Origin: Cryptomeria japonica
Taxonomy: Eukaryota > Streptophyta > Pinopsida > Cupressales > Cupressaceae
NCBI RefSeq assembly: GCF_030272615.1
Contig: NC_081412.1
Location: 670,060,852-670,124,851 of the forward strand
Reading direction: 5' to 3'
Length of the DNA: 64,000 nucleotides
Shown here: in pieces, positions 24,308-37,548 of the stretch
Layout: each line of letters starts with the position of its first letter
Position numbering within the stretch: the stretch's first letter is position 1
Translations under genes and position numbers: made by a program
Notes under the pieces: generated by a model
Seen by the model: only the letters and a program-made list of their open reading frames with translations
Told to the model about the DNA's origin: nothing
The model's database searches: none

Positions 24308-25184
24308 TTAAATAGGTGAGAAGTTGAAGCAGCAGAATGTGAAGGGAAGTGGAGTTATTTGAAAATAGAGGGAAATATAGAATAGGGGAAAGGATCCAGC
24401 AGTTGTGCATCCTAACTTCGCACTTCTCAAAATCTTACTTGGAAATTTCAAATCACTCAGATTTTTTTACAGCAGCTTACTTGGCAAGTCTCCTGCTTAT
24501 AACTAAGGTTTCAGGGCCACATCATCAAATATGATGCCACATCAGCATGCTTTTTGCCAAGGTGTCCAAAACAGCCCCCAAACAAGTGAGACCAATAGGC
24601 ATGCAAAAGAGACCCCAATAGTTGTGCACCTGACATGGCATCACCTGATTGGTTACTTTTTACAATATTAGTACATTTCTTAACAACTATTGGTACATTT
24701 CCTAATAACTTTTGGTACATTTACTAACAAAAATTGATATTTTTTGTTTCAAACAATAGGTTTTATTTGTTCAATTTTTGGAACAAAAGGTATCAACAAC
24801 CCTCACAACAATTGGTACATGCTCAACTACTGGGTCCTTTCCTATATTGGAAAAATGTATATTAAAAGAGAAAAATGGAGGTTGTTTTTTTTATTTAGTA
24901 AAAATATGTAAAATAGTTTAAATTTTTTAAATTTGAATCATTATAATTTAATAGTTGAAATTAATTGTGTTTTTTTTTTTTTTTTCAAACTTTATAGCAA
25001 TTTAGAAATGATAGCGAAGCGTTGCAACTTAGCAATTGGACTTAATACATTAATGGTATTACAATGTGTTTTTTGAAAAGTTTATGTGAAAATATAAAAT
25101 TGGAACTATTGTAGTTCTATATTTCAAACAAATAAGTATTATATTTCTTGAAATGATACAAAAAGATATGTATAAATTGTATTT
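24308..25184. other. 3' flank of the receptor gene and AT-rich repeats
   Basis: No gene is seen. Short phrases recur: CCACATCA near 24517 and 24538, and TTGGTACATTT-like words at least four times between 24670 and 24820. From about 24890 the sequence is an AT-rich degenerate repeat with AAATTTGAATCATTA and TAGTTGAAATTAATTG, which continues on the far side of the Copia element at 30333. Confidence 0.5.
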
Positions 25185-25483
25185 TGTAAGTTTTAGATGC
25201 GAATTAAGGTGCAGAAAATAAACAGAGAGTTAAGACGAAGAGAAGAAAAACAAACAATTTATCGTGGTTTGACAAATTTGCCTACATCCACACTCAAAGC
25301 AGGGTAAACAATTTTATTATGTTCATAATTCTGGTTATACATACACAACAGCTTGTAGCTTCACAAAAACCATCATATAAAATGATATTCAAACAACTCT
25401 TTAAAGAGCTTCGAGAGAGAAGTTGAAAGGCCAAGTATTTGGTAGCAAGATAAGAAGAAGTCTGTTGGACTTCACCTCTAACA
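25185..25483 (-). repeat. Copia 3' LTR (left)
   Basis: 299 bp ending CTCTAACA on the plus strand, so it reads TGTTAGAG to CTTACA on the minus strand. It holds the conserved GTGGATGTAGG ... CCACGAT block of Tork-like LTRs. Confidence 0.88.
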
Positions 25484-25999
25484 ACCTCCCACTTGAAGGC
25501 CAATGAACTATTGCAACAAAGAGATTCCCCCACTCAGTCCTGCTATCATATGTTGGAAAGGCCGGAAGAACCTCGACAAAACTCGAACTTCTCCCGCGTA
25601 ACAACTTTAGTGAGCACATCAACTAGGTTCTCCTCAGTGGCAATTTTGTCTACAAGAAACTTGTCATCTTCAACCATGTGCCAAACATAATGATTGCATA
25701 TGTCAATGTGTTTCGATCGAGGCTGGGACGTCTGATGCTTAGTCATAAAGATGACATTGTGGTTATCACAAAATAAAACAAAATCTGATTGCTTCAAACC
25801 CAATTCACTGAACAAAAATTGTAACCATATTATCTCCTTGGCTCCCTCAGAGAGAGCTATGTACTCAGCCTCTATAGATGATTGAGCAACTGCATGTTGC
25901 AATTTAGAACCCCAACTGATCGTTGGGAAGGCATAACCTAAAGTAGACTTTCGTTTGTCTAAGTCCCCACCAAAATTAGAATTGGAAAATCCTTGCAAG

Positions 26000-26120
26000 T
26001 GTGCCTTTTCCTTTTTAAAACATGAACAAAAAATTGAAGTGCCTTTAAGCATGAGCAATATCTTTCCCTTTTTAAAACATAAACAAAAAATTGAAGTGCC
26101 TTTAAGCATGAGCAATATCT
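26000..26120. repeat. ~62-bp tandem repeat within the Copia element
   Basis: TTTTTAAAACATGAACAAAA plus AATTGAAGTGCCTTTAAGCA and following bases occurs twice in a row with a single visible difference, within the RNase H-side coding part. Confidence 0.85.
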
Positions 26121-29100
26121 AGACGAGTTGATACCATAGCGTACATAAGACTCCCAACAACAAATTTCTAAGGGATGCGGTCCATAAACTCCTTATCTTC
26201 TTGTGTTTGTGGACATTCTTGAGAAGAGAATTAAAAATAAGAGGCTAAGGGGATGCATATAGACTTAGCATCTGCCATACTAGATCTGTCCACTACCTTT
26301 TTAATGTAGTCTTGTTGAGATAGTTTGAGTTCTCTCTTTTTCCTATCCCGAAGAATGATCATCTGAAGGATTTTCTTTGCTAACCCTAAATCTTTCATGG
26401 AAAACTTGTTAGCTAAATGAGTCTTAAGCTCACAAACAATCTTCATGCTTGTGTTGACCACTAGCATATCATCCACATAAAGGAGATGTATACCAAATTC
26501 GCCATTGGGAAGCTTTTTGAAGTATACACACGGATCAGATTCACAACGTATGAACTTGTGATCAGTCATAAATTTGTCAAACTCGAGCTACCATTGTCAT
26601 GGGGCTTGCTAAAGCCCATACAAGCTCTGCTTCAATATACAATAAAGATGCTCCTGACCCTTTTTGATAAATCCTTTAGGCTGGTGCATAAATAATTCCT
26701 CATTAATGTCGCCATGTAGAAATGTCATCTTCACATCCAATTGTTCAAGTTCGAGATCCCATATTGTAACCAATCCCAAAATAGCTCGGATGATAGTCAT
26801 TTTTATTACTGACGAAAAGATTTCTTCAAAATCAATACCTTACTGCTAAGCGTACCCCTTGACAACTAATCTAGCACGAAATCGTTTCCGACCACCATCT
26901 TCATCCTTCAATTTATAGACCCACTTATTCCATAATGCCTTTTTGTTAGGTGGAATCCCATGTTTGATTCCTTAGTAAGGCGTCCATTTCTTCACACACT
27001 GCACCTTGCCATTTGTCACAATTAGTATCCTTCATAGCAGCTTGATAATTCACGGGCTTTGTAGGTTCAGATGTCAATAAGGAGGGTTCTGCTCCTTCAA
27101 CAAACAAGAGCTCATAGTCTTGAAAATTTTGATGGAACTTTCCTCTGTCTTGTAGACTTCCTCAATTCACCAACAGAACTAGAAGGACCGTTATCAGTGC
27201 CCAATTTTCCAAGATTTTTCTTGCTCTGTTTCTGAAAAATACCACCAACGTCTGCCTTTGTGAGTGAAGGGTCCCCTGAAATCTGCGTAGTGCGACCCCC
27301 TATTGGTCGTAGAGAATGATCAAAAAGACCTTCGTGTGTAGCAGAAGAATCAAGCGGTTGATTAGCTCGGTCAGACTGCTGGACGTATCCTTGTCCAGTT
27401 CGAACTCGTGAGCCTGGCGGAGTCACTTCCATTAGTGACTGTGGCACAAGCAGGTTTGGAGCGGTGTGTGTATCGGTGGATAAAGAGTCTCCAGTGTCGT
27501 GCTTCCCGAAGTCTCCAACGTCGTGCTCATACATGTTAAGACTGCGTAGTCACACCTTTGTGTAGAGTGGGAGTAGTTTGCTTTGCGTGGGATGTGCAAG
27601 GCACTGTAGGAAGCGGACCAAACTCGTGGATGTCAAGTTCATCTAGACACCCACACAAACAGTCAAAGTCGTTGCTATTACTAATATTTGGTGCCGAATT
27701 AGGTGTATCGATAGTATGCCAAGAGGAATTAGCATCACCACTTCCCATACTACCCGAAGCAGAGGACGAAGATGAAACAGGGGCTGGTGATGAAACAGAG
27801 GTCGGTGAAGGCAAGAAAGGTGTTGTTCCACTTGGGCTTCCTTACTGTAAATTACTTCCTCTGCAGGTATGGGTATCTGAAAATGATGACAAAGGACCAT
27901 AATCCTTAGTATCTTCCTGTGGTGTTTTGGAAGGCAGCGAACGTGTGCTCAACAAAAACATCTCTGCTTCGAATGATTTTTCTATCAATTAGACTCCACA
28001 ATCTGAAGCCAAATTGGACTTCGCCACATACCCAACAAATATACATTTCAGCAATCTGGGATCCAATTTTGTCCTCTTCTCTTTAGGAACATGTACAAAG
28101 GCTTGCCATCCAAAAACTCGAAGATGTGCATATGAGACTCTCTTTCCCAGCCATTCTTCCTCTGAATACCAAAATTCAATCAAGAGGATGGACTCCAATT
28201 AATCAAGTATACAATTGTATTGCAAGCCTCTGTCCAAAATTCTTTACCCGGTCCAGCATTGGAAAGCATACATCGAGCTTTCTCAAGAATTGTTCAAGTG
28301 AGTCTTTCAGCTGCCCCATTCTCTTGAGGCATGAAGGGAACAATTTTAATCCTTTGAATACCATTATCTGCACAAAAATTATCAAATTCCGAGGAAAAAA
28401 ATTCTCTTCCATTGTCTGTTTGTAGACATTTGATTTTGTGCCCACTCTGATTTTCAACAAGAACTTTAAATATTTTGAAGTTTGAAAATACTTCTGATTT
28501 TCTAGAAAGCATATAAATCCAAACTTTCCTTGTACTATCATCAAGAAAGGTAACAAAATAGTTTGCGCCTCCCAAAGAAGTTACCTCGGTAGGACCAAAG
28601 ATGTTAAAATGTACCGATTCCAATGGTGTTGTCCTCTTGTCACGTCCACCCGTCAAGAAGCTGACCTGGTTTTGTTTGCCATAAAGGAAATGTTCACAAA
28701 ATATTAAATCTACCACTTTGAGACCCAGAAGCTAGTCCCTTGTGAGCATAACATCAAGTCCTTTCTTTCTTATGTGGCCAAGCCTTTGATGCCAAAGGCT
28801 TGCTTTGTTGTCCTCAACAACCATGGCAACTCCCACTTCACTGCGACTCTCAAATACATAGTGACTACCTAATTTATTACCCTCACTAAGGCAATCAACA
28901 TGGTTCCCTTGGTGACCTTCCAAGTATCCGACAGAAAATTGACATCACATCCTCGTGTAAAAAGATGACCAACGAATATCAAGTTTCGTTTCAATTTTGG
29001 GACATGTCTAACATCTTTTAACAACCATGTTTTCCCCCTTCCAGCAGTAATAAAAGATCACCTTTGCCAACAATTTCACAAGCCTTATTGTCACCTAAAA

Positions 29101-30088
29101 AGACATTTTTAAATTGACCTTTTTGTTAGTTCATGAATGCTTCCATACATGAAGTTGCATGATAGGATGCCCCAGAATCAAGCACCCATGAATCTGAAGT
29201 GATGTCAACAGTGGAAAGAACTAGAACACTATCTTCTTTGTCATAAATGGTATTAGCTTCACTGTCCCGCATGTTCTCTTGTGCCTTTTTGTAATTTCTA
29301 CATTCCTTTTCCTGATGACCAGATTTACCACAAAACCAACAGTCACCATTTCTGCCTTTAGACTTCGATCTCCTTACAGATTTGGATCTTCGATTATGAT
29401 TATTTATGCCTCTACTGTGGCTCCTTCCTCTATTGTTGGAGTTTACAAGTGTTAAGGCTTCATTCGATGAAGGTTCTTCATTCTTTCTTCTCAAATCTTT
29501 ACTTAGAAGACTAGCCGCTACATCATCAAAAACTAGTTTGATCTTGCCGGATACCGAAGTGCTAACTGTTGTTACAACTCCATCCCAGCTGCTTGGTAAG
29601 GTGCATAACAAGAGAACAACTTTGTTCTTATCATCTTGTGTCATTGCCATTGAATTCGCTTGGTTGATTAAGGTGTTAAATTCGTTGATATGGTTTGCCA
29701 TAATGCTACCTTCCTTCATCTTGAGTTTATACAACTTCTTCATTATGAACACCTTATTTGTAGCCAATGCCATTGCATACATGTTTGTAAGCTTGTCCCA
29801 TACCGCTTTCATTGTCGTTTCAATCGTGACATTGAAGGGGACACTATTGGACAGCGAGAGAAAAATTGTTGCTCTTGCCTTCTTGTCTAGTTTTTCTCAT
29901 TCTTCATCAGCCATCGTAGATGGCTTCTTTTCTTTCCCTTCAAGTGCAAGTGAGAGGTCTTGCTTAATCAGCAAGGACTCCATCTGTACTTTCCACAAAC
30001 TAAAATTTTGTCCAGAGAATTTCTCTACCCTCGCATCTTCCATGATTTCAAAATTTCAACTAGTGATCGAACCTCGCTCTGATACCAA

Positions 30089-30332
30089 TTACAAGTTTTA
30101 GATGCAAATTAAGGTGTAGAAAATAAATAGAGAGTTCAAAGATGAAGAGAAGAAAAACATACAATTTATTATGTCCATAATTATAGTTATACATACATAG
30201 CAGCTTGTAGCTTCACAAAAACCATCATATAAAATTATATTCAAACAACTCTTTAAAGAGCTTCGAGAGAGAAGTTGAAAGGCCAAGTATTTGGCGGCAA
30301 GATAAGAAGTCCGTTGGACTTCACCTCCAACA
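30089..30332 (-). repeat. Copia 5' LTR (right)
   Basis: About 244 bp, the partner of the left LTR and slightly shorter. It is followed on the minus strand by TTGGTATCAGAGC, the complement of initiator Met-tRNA. Confidence 0.85.
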
Positions 30333-31513
30333 TATATAACATTTTTGGGAAAGTTAATTAGTAATTTTTAAATTTGAACCATTGCAACTTAAAATTTGAA
30401 ATTAATTGTATTTTTGTTTTTCAAAATTTATAGCAATTTAGAAATAGGATATGGAAACACATCTATAAAGTGGATTTAATATTATTAGAAAAACTAGTTA
30501 AAATTATTCAAGATATTTTAAATTTAAACCGTTGCAATGCAATAGTTGAAATTAATACCATAATGGTATTACAATTTGTTTTTTATAAGTTTTTTTTAAG
30601 TGTAAAATTGGAACAATTGCAAAAAAATTTTAATATTTTGTGAAATGATACAAAAGATGTCTATAAAGTAGATTTGATATTATAAGAGAAGTTAGTTTGA
30701 AATTTTTAAATTCGAACCATTCCAAACTTAATAGTTGAAATTTTTTTTTTTTTCAAACTATATAGCAAGACATCTATAAACATTACATACAAAAGGTTTA
30801 ATTTATTTTTGGGTTTTACAATAGAAAATATTAATGCAAGAAATCTATACATAAAATGATATTCAAAGATAGAATTATTGAAATATAAAATAAAGAAAAA
30901 ATAATTTTAATTTAAAGAATGATATACAAAGGTGGTTCCAAATAGAAGACTATAAAAACATATAATCTAGGAACCACAATTAGCAGTGGTTTGACATCAC
31001 TTAAAATGTGAGTCATTGTTCTTTAAAATTCCCCCAAAAAAGGTTCAATCTAAAACAAGTTTAAACAAAAAAATATTTTCAAGCAAGTTATGATTTTGTT
31101 CCATCCATGTGTAAGTGGAAGAGGCCACACACAATCTATCAAATAGGATCTGTAATGAAAAGACAAAATTAAAATAAATATAAAATTGAAAGTGCTTATA
31201 TAAGCATATATAATTTAAAATTAAAATTAAGTTGGTTACAAAGTTGAAATGTAGTGTGTAAACGGTTATGGAACAACATATTTTTAAAGCAAATAGGAGT
31301 ATACCTACATCTTGAAGATGCAACGTGTGGGATATGAAGTTTGATCAACACTTCTAGCCATGGTGTGATTGCCTAAAAATGGAAACACTAAAAAAAATGT
31401 GGATCACAGTCTTAGTGCAGTTAGAAAGAATGGAGACATAAGGAAGCTTTTTTTTTTCACCAAATTTAGGGAGGGAATAGTTTTATACCTTGAACAAATA
31501 GAGGGTAGATGTG
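30333..31513. repeat. AT-rich degenerate tandem repeat and AT-rich spacer
   Basis: AAATTTGAACCATTGCAACTT-like starts occur near 30369, 30520 and 30709, each followed by AGTTGAAATT and runs of T. A fourth lies left of the Copia element near 24930. Spacing is about 150-190 bp. From about 30800 the sequence is AT-rich with no gene. Confidence 0.55.
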
Positions 31514-33446
31514 TGTTGGCATAGTGTTGTCATTGATGTCAACATGTAGAAGAAATGAGTTGTAGAAGAGAAGAGATGAGTTTCAGAAGAAACAAGTTGT
31601 AGATGAGTTGGTTCAGGCTTGGCATTATTGCTATGTGCTCTTCATCTTGATTACGAATTATTATTGTATTCTCTTCATGTTGATTACACAATATATTCAT
31701 ATTGTGCATGTAGATAAATCGGGTCTTGTTGATAAAGCCTTTGAAAATGTGTTGGGAAAAGACCAAACACATTTTGCACCTCTGTAATGATGCATTTTGT
31801 TGTAAGTTTGCCTTTTGGCAAGAGCTTTTTCTATTTTGGTTGACCCACAGTGTCTCTCCACATGTCGCTGTGACTTTGCATTTCAGCATGACCTATTTCG
31901 GGCTATGCAGTTCCTTTGTGTTATACCGATATCCCCCAGTTTTCATTGTGACACTTGTCAGGTTTGGTACGACTATACATTTTAGTAAGACTCTTTTTGC
32001 TTTCTGTCGACCTTTGATGCTATGCCGATATGAGCCTGTTTTTGTTGTGACATGTAAGATGTCTTGCCAATATTATCTCTTTTTTTACATGACTCTACAC
32101 TTTGGTAAGACCCTTTTTGCTTCTTGTCGACTCTTTAAGCTACATTGACATGAACTTTTTCGCTGTGATAGGTAACCTGTCTTGCCAATGATAATTATTT
32201 TTTGTTGTGACTTAGTTTATTGGCAAAACCAAAAATGCATCAAGTGTAGGTGCTTTGTGCTATAGCAATAAGAGTTCTACTTTGTTGTGATTGTGAGGAG
32301 TCTTGGTGAAATGTCTCTGATGCCGAGAAAGACCAGAAATGACATGTTTTTCTTCTTATCGGTGCATGCCAATATGTGAGTTGTCCATGTGGGTGGTTGA
32401 CTAAGGTTGACCATATGACATAGATGGAGATACTGAGGACGTGGAGCATGTAGAATGAATCAATGTCCATTTGGAGGAAATAAGATTTTTCTACCAAAGA
32501 TGAGTTTCATGAACACACCGAACATGATAGTTTGCAATCCAATCAAATTTGATCGTAGGAAGAAATGTGAGATAGCTTCATTTAATAAAGAACAAGTTGC
32601 AGGTTGTTGAGTGGCTCCAAAAGATATGATCCCACAACCATGAGAATATCATAATATCTTTAGTCGACAAGACATCAAGTCACAAAGTAGGTGAAGATTA
32701 CTAAATGTAGAAATTTGATCTCAAAGGTCGACCCAAAATTGGAAGAAGATGTAATTAATGTTGGGGGTCAATCTTTCTGTAGGGTATATTTCTAAGAGGC
32801 TCAAGTAAATTTCTTTTTGAATTATTTTTGGAGGGAAAATCCTTAGCGCACAGAGATGACCAAACAAGGGGGCAGTTCGATGTGATGTGTGGTAGGTGGA
32901 ATGAAAGAGAAAAAGATGTAGAGAAAACAAAAACCTGAAGAGTGAATGTTGAATAGAATGTGCAACAAGAAAAGAGTATGGAAGTAGAGAACAAAGAAGA
33001 GGTCGAAGTGTGAATTCTGAATTGAGAGAAGGTGTAGAGGAGAAAAGAAGAGTGCAAAAATGAGAGGCAGATATCACAGAAGGAAAGTCACAAAGTGTGC
33101 TAGATAGAGAGAACTGTATCAAACAAAGATCAGATAATGTCATGCAGAGATAGACATAAGACAGAGAGAAGAATATTGAGTTGAATAGCCAAAAAAGAGA
33201 GGGCAAAGAAGAAACCGTAGAGAGTTGTCATAATAGAGCATCATGGTATGCATTGCAATCAATTTCAAAGAGTTACAAAATCTCATTTGTAACAAGGCAT
33301 CTCATTTTATTTGAAATTAGATCACTAGTTCAGTGTATGTCATATGAGTGGGTGCTCAGATTAGGGGTATGTGCTCCTTTGAGTTGGTGCTCATAAATAT
33401 CAAGTGTTGGTGCTCCTTTGTGTTGGTGCCCATAAAAATTGTGATG
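31514..33446 (+). repeat. Probable LTR remnant with internal tandem repeats
   Basis: It begins TGTTGGCATAGTG and soon has TTGTCATTGATGTCAACA, a phrase also found at the head of the LTR at 33447. Between about 31880 and 32215 a unit of about 122 bp repeats nearly three times (GTAAGACTCTTTTTGCTT, then GTCGAC, then ATGTCTTGCCAA). From 33340 short GTTGGTGCTC phrases recur. It may be the first part of the LTR of Copia A, split by the LTR that follows; I could not prove that. Confidence 0.4.
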
Positions 33447-34738
33447 TGTTGGATATTGTTGCTGCTAGGATATGTTGTTGTCATTGATGTCAACATATTC
33501 TTGTATTCCAGTATTGCAAAGAGTTGTTTTAGTGTTCCGATGATTGTTGAGAGTTGATCTAGTTAGCTTATTTTGTTTACTATGTTGAATCAACTAGAGA
33601 TACTTGATTTAGTGTTGGTTTCATGATGATATATGGTGATTTGATCGAGCTATGGTTTTCGGTATGAAGATTGGTTCTTCAGCTTTTAGTGTTGCAGTGT
33701 TCTAGTATTTTATCTGTTGTGCTTCATAATGATTATATCTTGAGTTGTGGATTCAAGAGAGAGTTTGGGATATTTGTGTGTATCTTCAATTCAAATGGTT
33801 TATGATTTGGTGCTTTGCAAGTTATCTTTCTAGTCCTATTTGTTATTGTTGAGTGTTCTTGAGTATTAGCATGTTCATCGATGGAGATTTGATTAAGTGG
33901 TGTTGGTGCAGCTATTGCAGATGGTTCTAACGTTCTTGTTGGTGTTTCCTAATAGTTTCCTATTTGTTTCGATTGTCTACATTAATCATTGTGTGCGTTA
34001 TTGAAGATCTTATGGGTCCAATGATATTCTTCATGTTATGTGACATTTTTGGTGGTGTAGCACGTTGCAGTTGATCTTGGCAAGATTTCTAGTGGTGTTG
34101 CAATTTGAGGATTTGATTTGGGTCTATGCTATGTTAGCAATGACAAATTGGTCTAGTGGTTGATTTATGTATCGTGTAATATAATTTTGTAATTAGGCAT
34201 TAAGGGGTGAGCCGACCTTGTAGTCAAGGTTGATGATTTGTATGAATAGGTGTTATATTCATGTAATTGGTGTAGAGGTGTTGTGTCCACATTATCAGAG
34301 AGTGGTGTTGTGTGAATAAGAGAATTTATCTTTTAGTGTGAAGTGTAGAGAAGAGTGTGTTTCAGGGCAGACAATTGCACTTAACTAGAACCGTCATCAG
34401 GCACTTAACCAGAACCTTCCCTATGGGTTGTAGCTTTCTAAGTCATTATATTTTGAGAAATGAGCTCTAGGCAGTGTGCTTGAATGCAAGAGAATTCCCC
34501 ATTATAATAATTACACATACTACTATAGAGTATAATCTTATTGTGGGTAGGTTCCTATCGTGGTTTTTCCCTTAACCAGCTTTTCCACGTCAAAAATGTT
34601 GGTATTATGTGTGTTGTTATTGTGTTTATCTTTGTTCTTGTTGCAGTTAATCAGATTTGAAGTTGTGCTTAAATTGTTTAATCTGGTGAAAACTGATTCA
34701 GCCCCCTTCTCAGTTTTCCTTCATTGATGTTGCCAACA
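33447..34738 (+). repeat. Copia-type LTR, apparently solo
   Basis: Opens TGTTGGATATTG and closes GTTGCCAACA, giving TGTTGG...CCAACA ends over about 1.29 kb. It contains GTGGTTTTTCCC, then GCTTTTCCACGT, a conserved Copia LTR block, and the tail CAGCCCCCTTCTCAGT. No interior is attached and no clean target duplication is seen. Confidence 0.6.
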
Positions 34739-37548
34739 TTAATGATATACTTTTTCAGTATGAGGCTGGATAGAGCAATAGTCTCTAGCAACATTTCTCA
34801 CTGAGGTTTTCCCCCACCATGGGTTTTCCTTGCATTCACTATGTTATGAGTTTGAATTGTGCATGAGTGTTTGATGATTCATATTGATACTCTTACTCTC
34901 AGATTTCATAGTTCTCATAAGTTGAATTTCAAGTTTTAATGATCCACTGATTCAACCCCCCTCTCATTGGTCTAATTGTGTTCCTTCAATTGGTATCAGA
35001 GCGTTAGGTTCCCTAATAAATAAGCTTTCTCTAGCTTGCGTAGATTTTGGTTTGTGAACAAAATGGCTAGGAATGAATCCTCCTCTGCTGAAGCACCAAT
35101 GTTTTATGGTACAAACTATGCTTTTTGGTGCAGAAAAATGGAAACCTAATTGTCCTCTTTAGGTTTTTATGTTTGGATGTCAGTTAAAAATGGTTATACT
35201 ATTCATCAAGTTCCTCCTCTAGAACCTGATGCTAAAAGAGAATATGAGTACAATGACAAAGCTAAGAACACAATCCTAAGTGGGCTATCTGATACAAAAT
35301 TTGTCAAAGTTATGCACTGCATATCTACAAAAGAAAAATGGAACAAGCTGCAAAGAATCTATGAAGGAGATGTAAAGGTAAAGGAGGCTAAACTGCAAAA
35401 TCTTAGAGGATAGTATGAAGGATTGAAGATGAAGGAAGAAGAGAAGATTGTTGATTATCTTCAAAGAGTGGATGAAATAGTAAATTCTATAAGAGGACTT
35501 AGATAGGAAATTTTAGATGAAGTAATTGTCAAGAAGGTGTTGAGATCATTGACAAAAAAGTATTACACAAAGGTCTTTGTCATTAAAGAAGCTAAATACT
35601 TAAAAACCTTCTCCATGGATGAATTATTCGGTTCATTATCAGAGTATGAAATGAGGACCATAGGTGGTGAAACATCAAAAAGAGAGGCTTCTTTGAACAC
35701 AACTAAGAAAGGGAAAGAAGTATCTACAAGTGTAGATGAATATGACTTTGACACTGTTGAAGCAAACTTTGTTAGGAAGCTAAAGAAAGGATAAAGAAAA
35801 TACAAAGGTAAGTTTCCATTCAAATGCTTCAACTATGGCAAGATAGGACATTTTGGTGCTAAGTGTCCATATGAAGAGAAGGGAGATGATGAGAGTCAAA
35901 GTATGAAAGGTAAAAGTAAAATCTCTTTAAGACCAAGAAGAAGAAATTTCCATAAGAAGAAAAGTCTCTTTACCCTGGATAGTAATGCTACTAATGGGGA
36001 AAGTGAATTAGATGTGGGCAGCAGTGGGAATGAAAGAGAAGTCAACCTTTTCATGGTACAAGAGGAATTAGATGAAGGAAAAGCATCAAGAAGAAATTAC
36101 AGGATTAAATTTGAAGATCATAGTTCATATGGCAACGATGAAGAAGATGAGATTGATGTTGAAGTTGACTTATATGGATAGTTAGTGTGTGCACTTGAAG
36201 AGATTAAGAGGTTGAGGAAGGAAAATAAAAAGTATAAGAATGCTACTACAGAGGAACACAACTGATTAAATAAAAGTCTTTGAAGAGTTAAAGAAAAATA
36301 TTATTAATTTGAAAACATAATTGGAAGATGCCAAGGGGATGAGGGAAGTGATAAAATTAGAATTGGAAGCCAAAGAAAAGGAGTGTCAAAAGTTAGAGAA
36401 AGAAGTTGTGTATCTTAGGAAAGAGATTCAGAAGTGAAAGGATGATCTCAAGCTGAGGATGAAATATGAGGGTAGCACCAATGCATTGAATGATATGTTG
36501 CATAAGAAAAAACATTTAAATGATTCTACACATGTGGGATATGAAGCTGGACAATATTCTACCAGAGTCGAGTCTTTAAAAAGAGATTTAAATTTCATAT
36601 CTTCAAGTGAGAATTGTAATGAGCAAACTTTTTTTAGTTAGCAATGCTCCAAGAAAATAGATAATTTCAAATGTTGTTGCTTCACAAAAGGAAAATGTTG
36701 CTACTGCTACAAAATATTATCATGTTGATCACAAAGGAAAGACCAAACTAGACAATGATGGTTTCACCAACGACAAGGACACAAGGAGGAGTTTTATGAG
36801 ATCAAGATATGCTGCTACAAGGAAGCCAAAATGGACTATTCCTTCAACAATGATTGGTATGCTCCTTAATTCCATGGTTATTGCTATAAATATAATGCAT
36901 ATGAACATAGAATCTCAAATTATAGACTTATGAATAGACCTCATCCTAGTTATGAAAACAAGAATCCTTTTACTATTCTAAGGGACATTAATGTTGTATT
37001 CTATCACTGTAATGAGGTTGGTCATAAAAGATATGAATGTAGAAGAATAACAAGTCAATCATATGGAAAACCTTATGGTTCATCATTTAATAAAAATATA
37101 AAATTCTACTATTGTTAAAACTATGGTCATATTGCAAAGCACTGCAAGTCAAGGGCTTCTCAACATAAAAAGACATTAGGAGTGGAACAAGCAACCACAT
37201 CGAATCAGAATGCTACAATAGAGAAGAAGAAAGAAACTAAGCAAGTGTGGGTAGGAAAAAAAAAGACAAAAATGAATCAAGTTTGATTGTGCAAACAATT
37301 TTGCATACAAAGATACAAAATCTTTGGGTTGTTGACAGTGGGTGTTTCAATCATTTGACAAGAGACAAGAAAAAACATATCAAATTTGAAGATTGGAATG
37401 GAGGTTCAGTAAGATTTGAAGACAACTCTTCAATCAAAATAAAAAGCAAATGAACACTAAATATTGATGGCAAGTTGAAAGCTCATAATGTATTCTATGT
37501 TGAAGGATTAGAACACAATTTACTTAGTGTAAGTTAGATGTGTGACAA
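34739..37548 (+). mobile_element. Copia A: LTR tail, gag and protease part, truncated by insertion
   Basis: Fossil. The end of a Copia LTR (GAGGTTTTCCCCC, CAACCCCCCTCTCATTGG, ending near 34988) is followed by the primer site TTGGTATCAGAGC. Gag begins near 35063 and reads well: FYGTNYAFWCRKME, a zinc-knuckle-like CFNYGKIGHFGAKC near 35820 and two more near 36995 and 37100. The protease segment VVDSGCFNHLTRDKK lies near 37330. Element B cuts it there, so integrase and reverse transcriptase are not seen in this window. Coding is broken about ten times. Confidence 0.75.

Larger units (their letters stand above)
25185..30332 (-). mobile_element. Ty1/Copia LTR retrotransposon, complete outline, broken
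   Basis: A fossil Copia element read on the minus strand. Both LTRs, a Met-tRNA primer site (complement of 30076-30088) and a purine tract (about 25486-25496) are present. Parts in order are gag with a CWFCGKSGHQEKEC zinc knuckle (about 30.05-29.25 kb), protease with LDSGASYH (29.2-29.1), the integrase region with HQRLGH and a core (28.9-28.2), reverse transcriptase with YVDD (27.0-26.2) and RNase H with SSIEAEYIA (26.1-25.55). The order and motifs fit a Tork-like Copia lineage. Coding is broken roughly ten times or more. LTR comparison by eye gives about 7% difference, so the insertion is old but well recognisable. The flanking 5 bp (TATTT and TATAT) are a near-match target duplication. Confidence 0.92.

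Noticed and set aside
29406-30101. A 231-codon plus-strand open frame
   Set aside because: Shadow of the Copia gag on the opposite strand.
32721-33206. A 161-codon minus-strand open frame
   Set aside because: Ser/Leu/Phe-rich read-through of an AG-rich stretch in an LTR remnant.
33447-34738. Target duplication around this LTR
   Set aside because: The adjoining 5-mers (TGATG and TTAAT) do not match.
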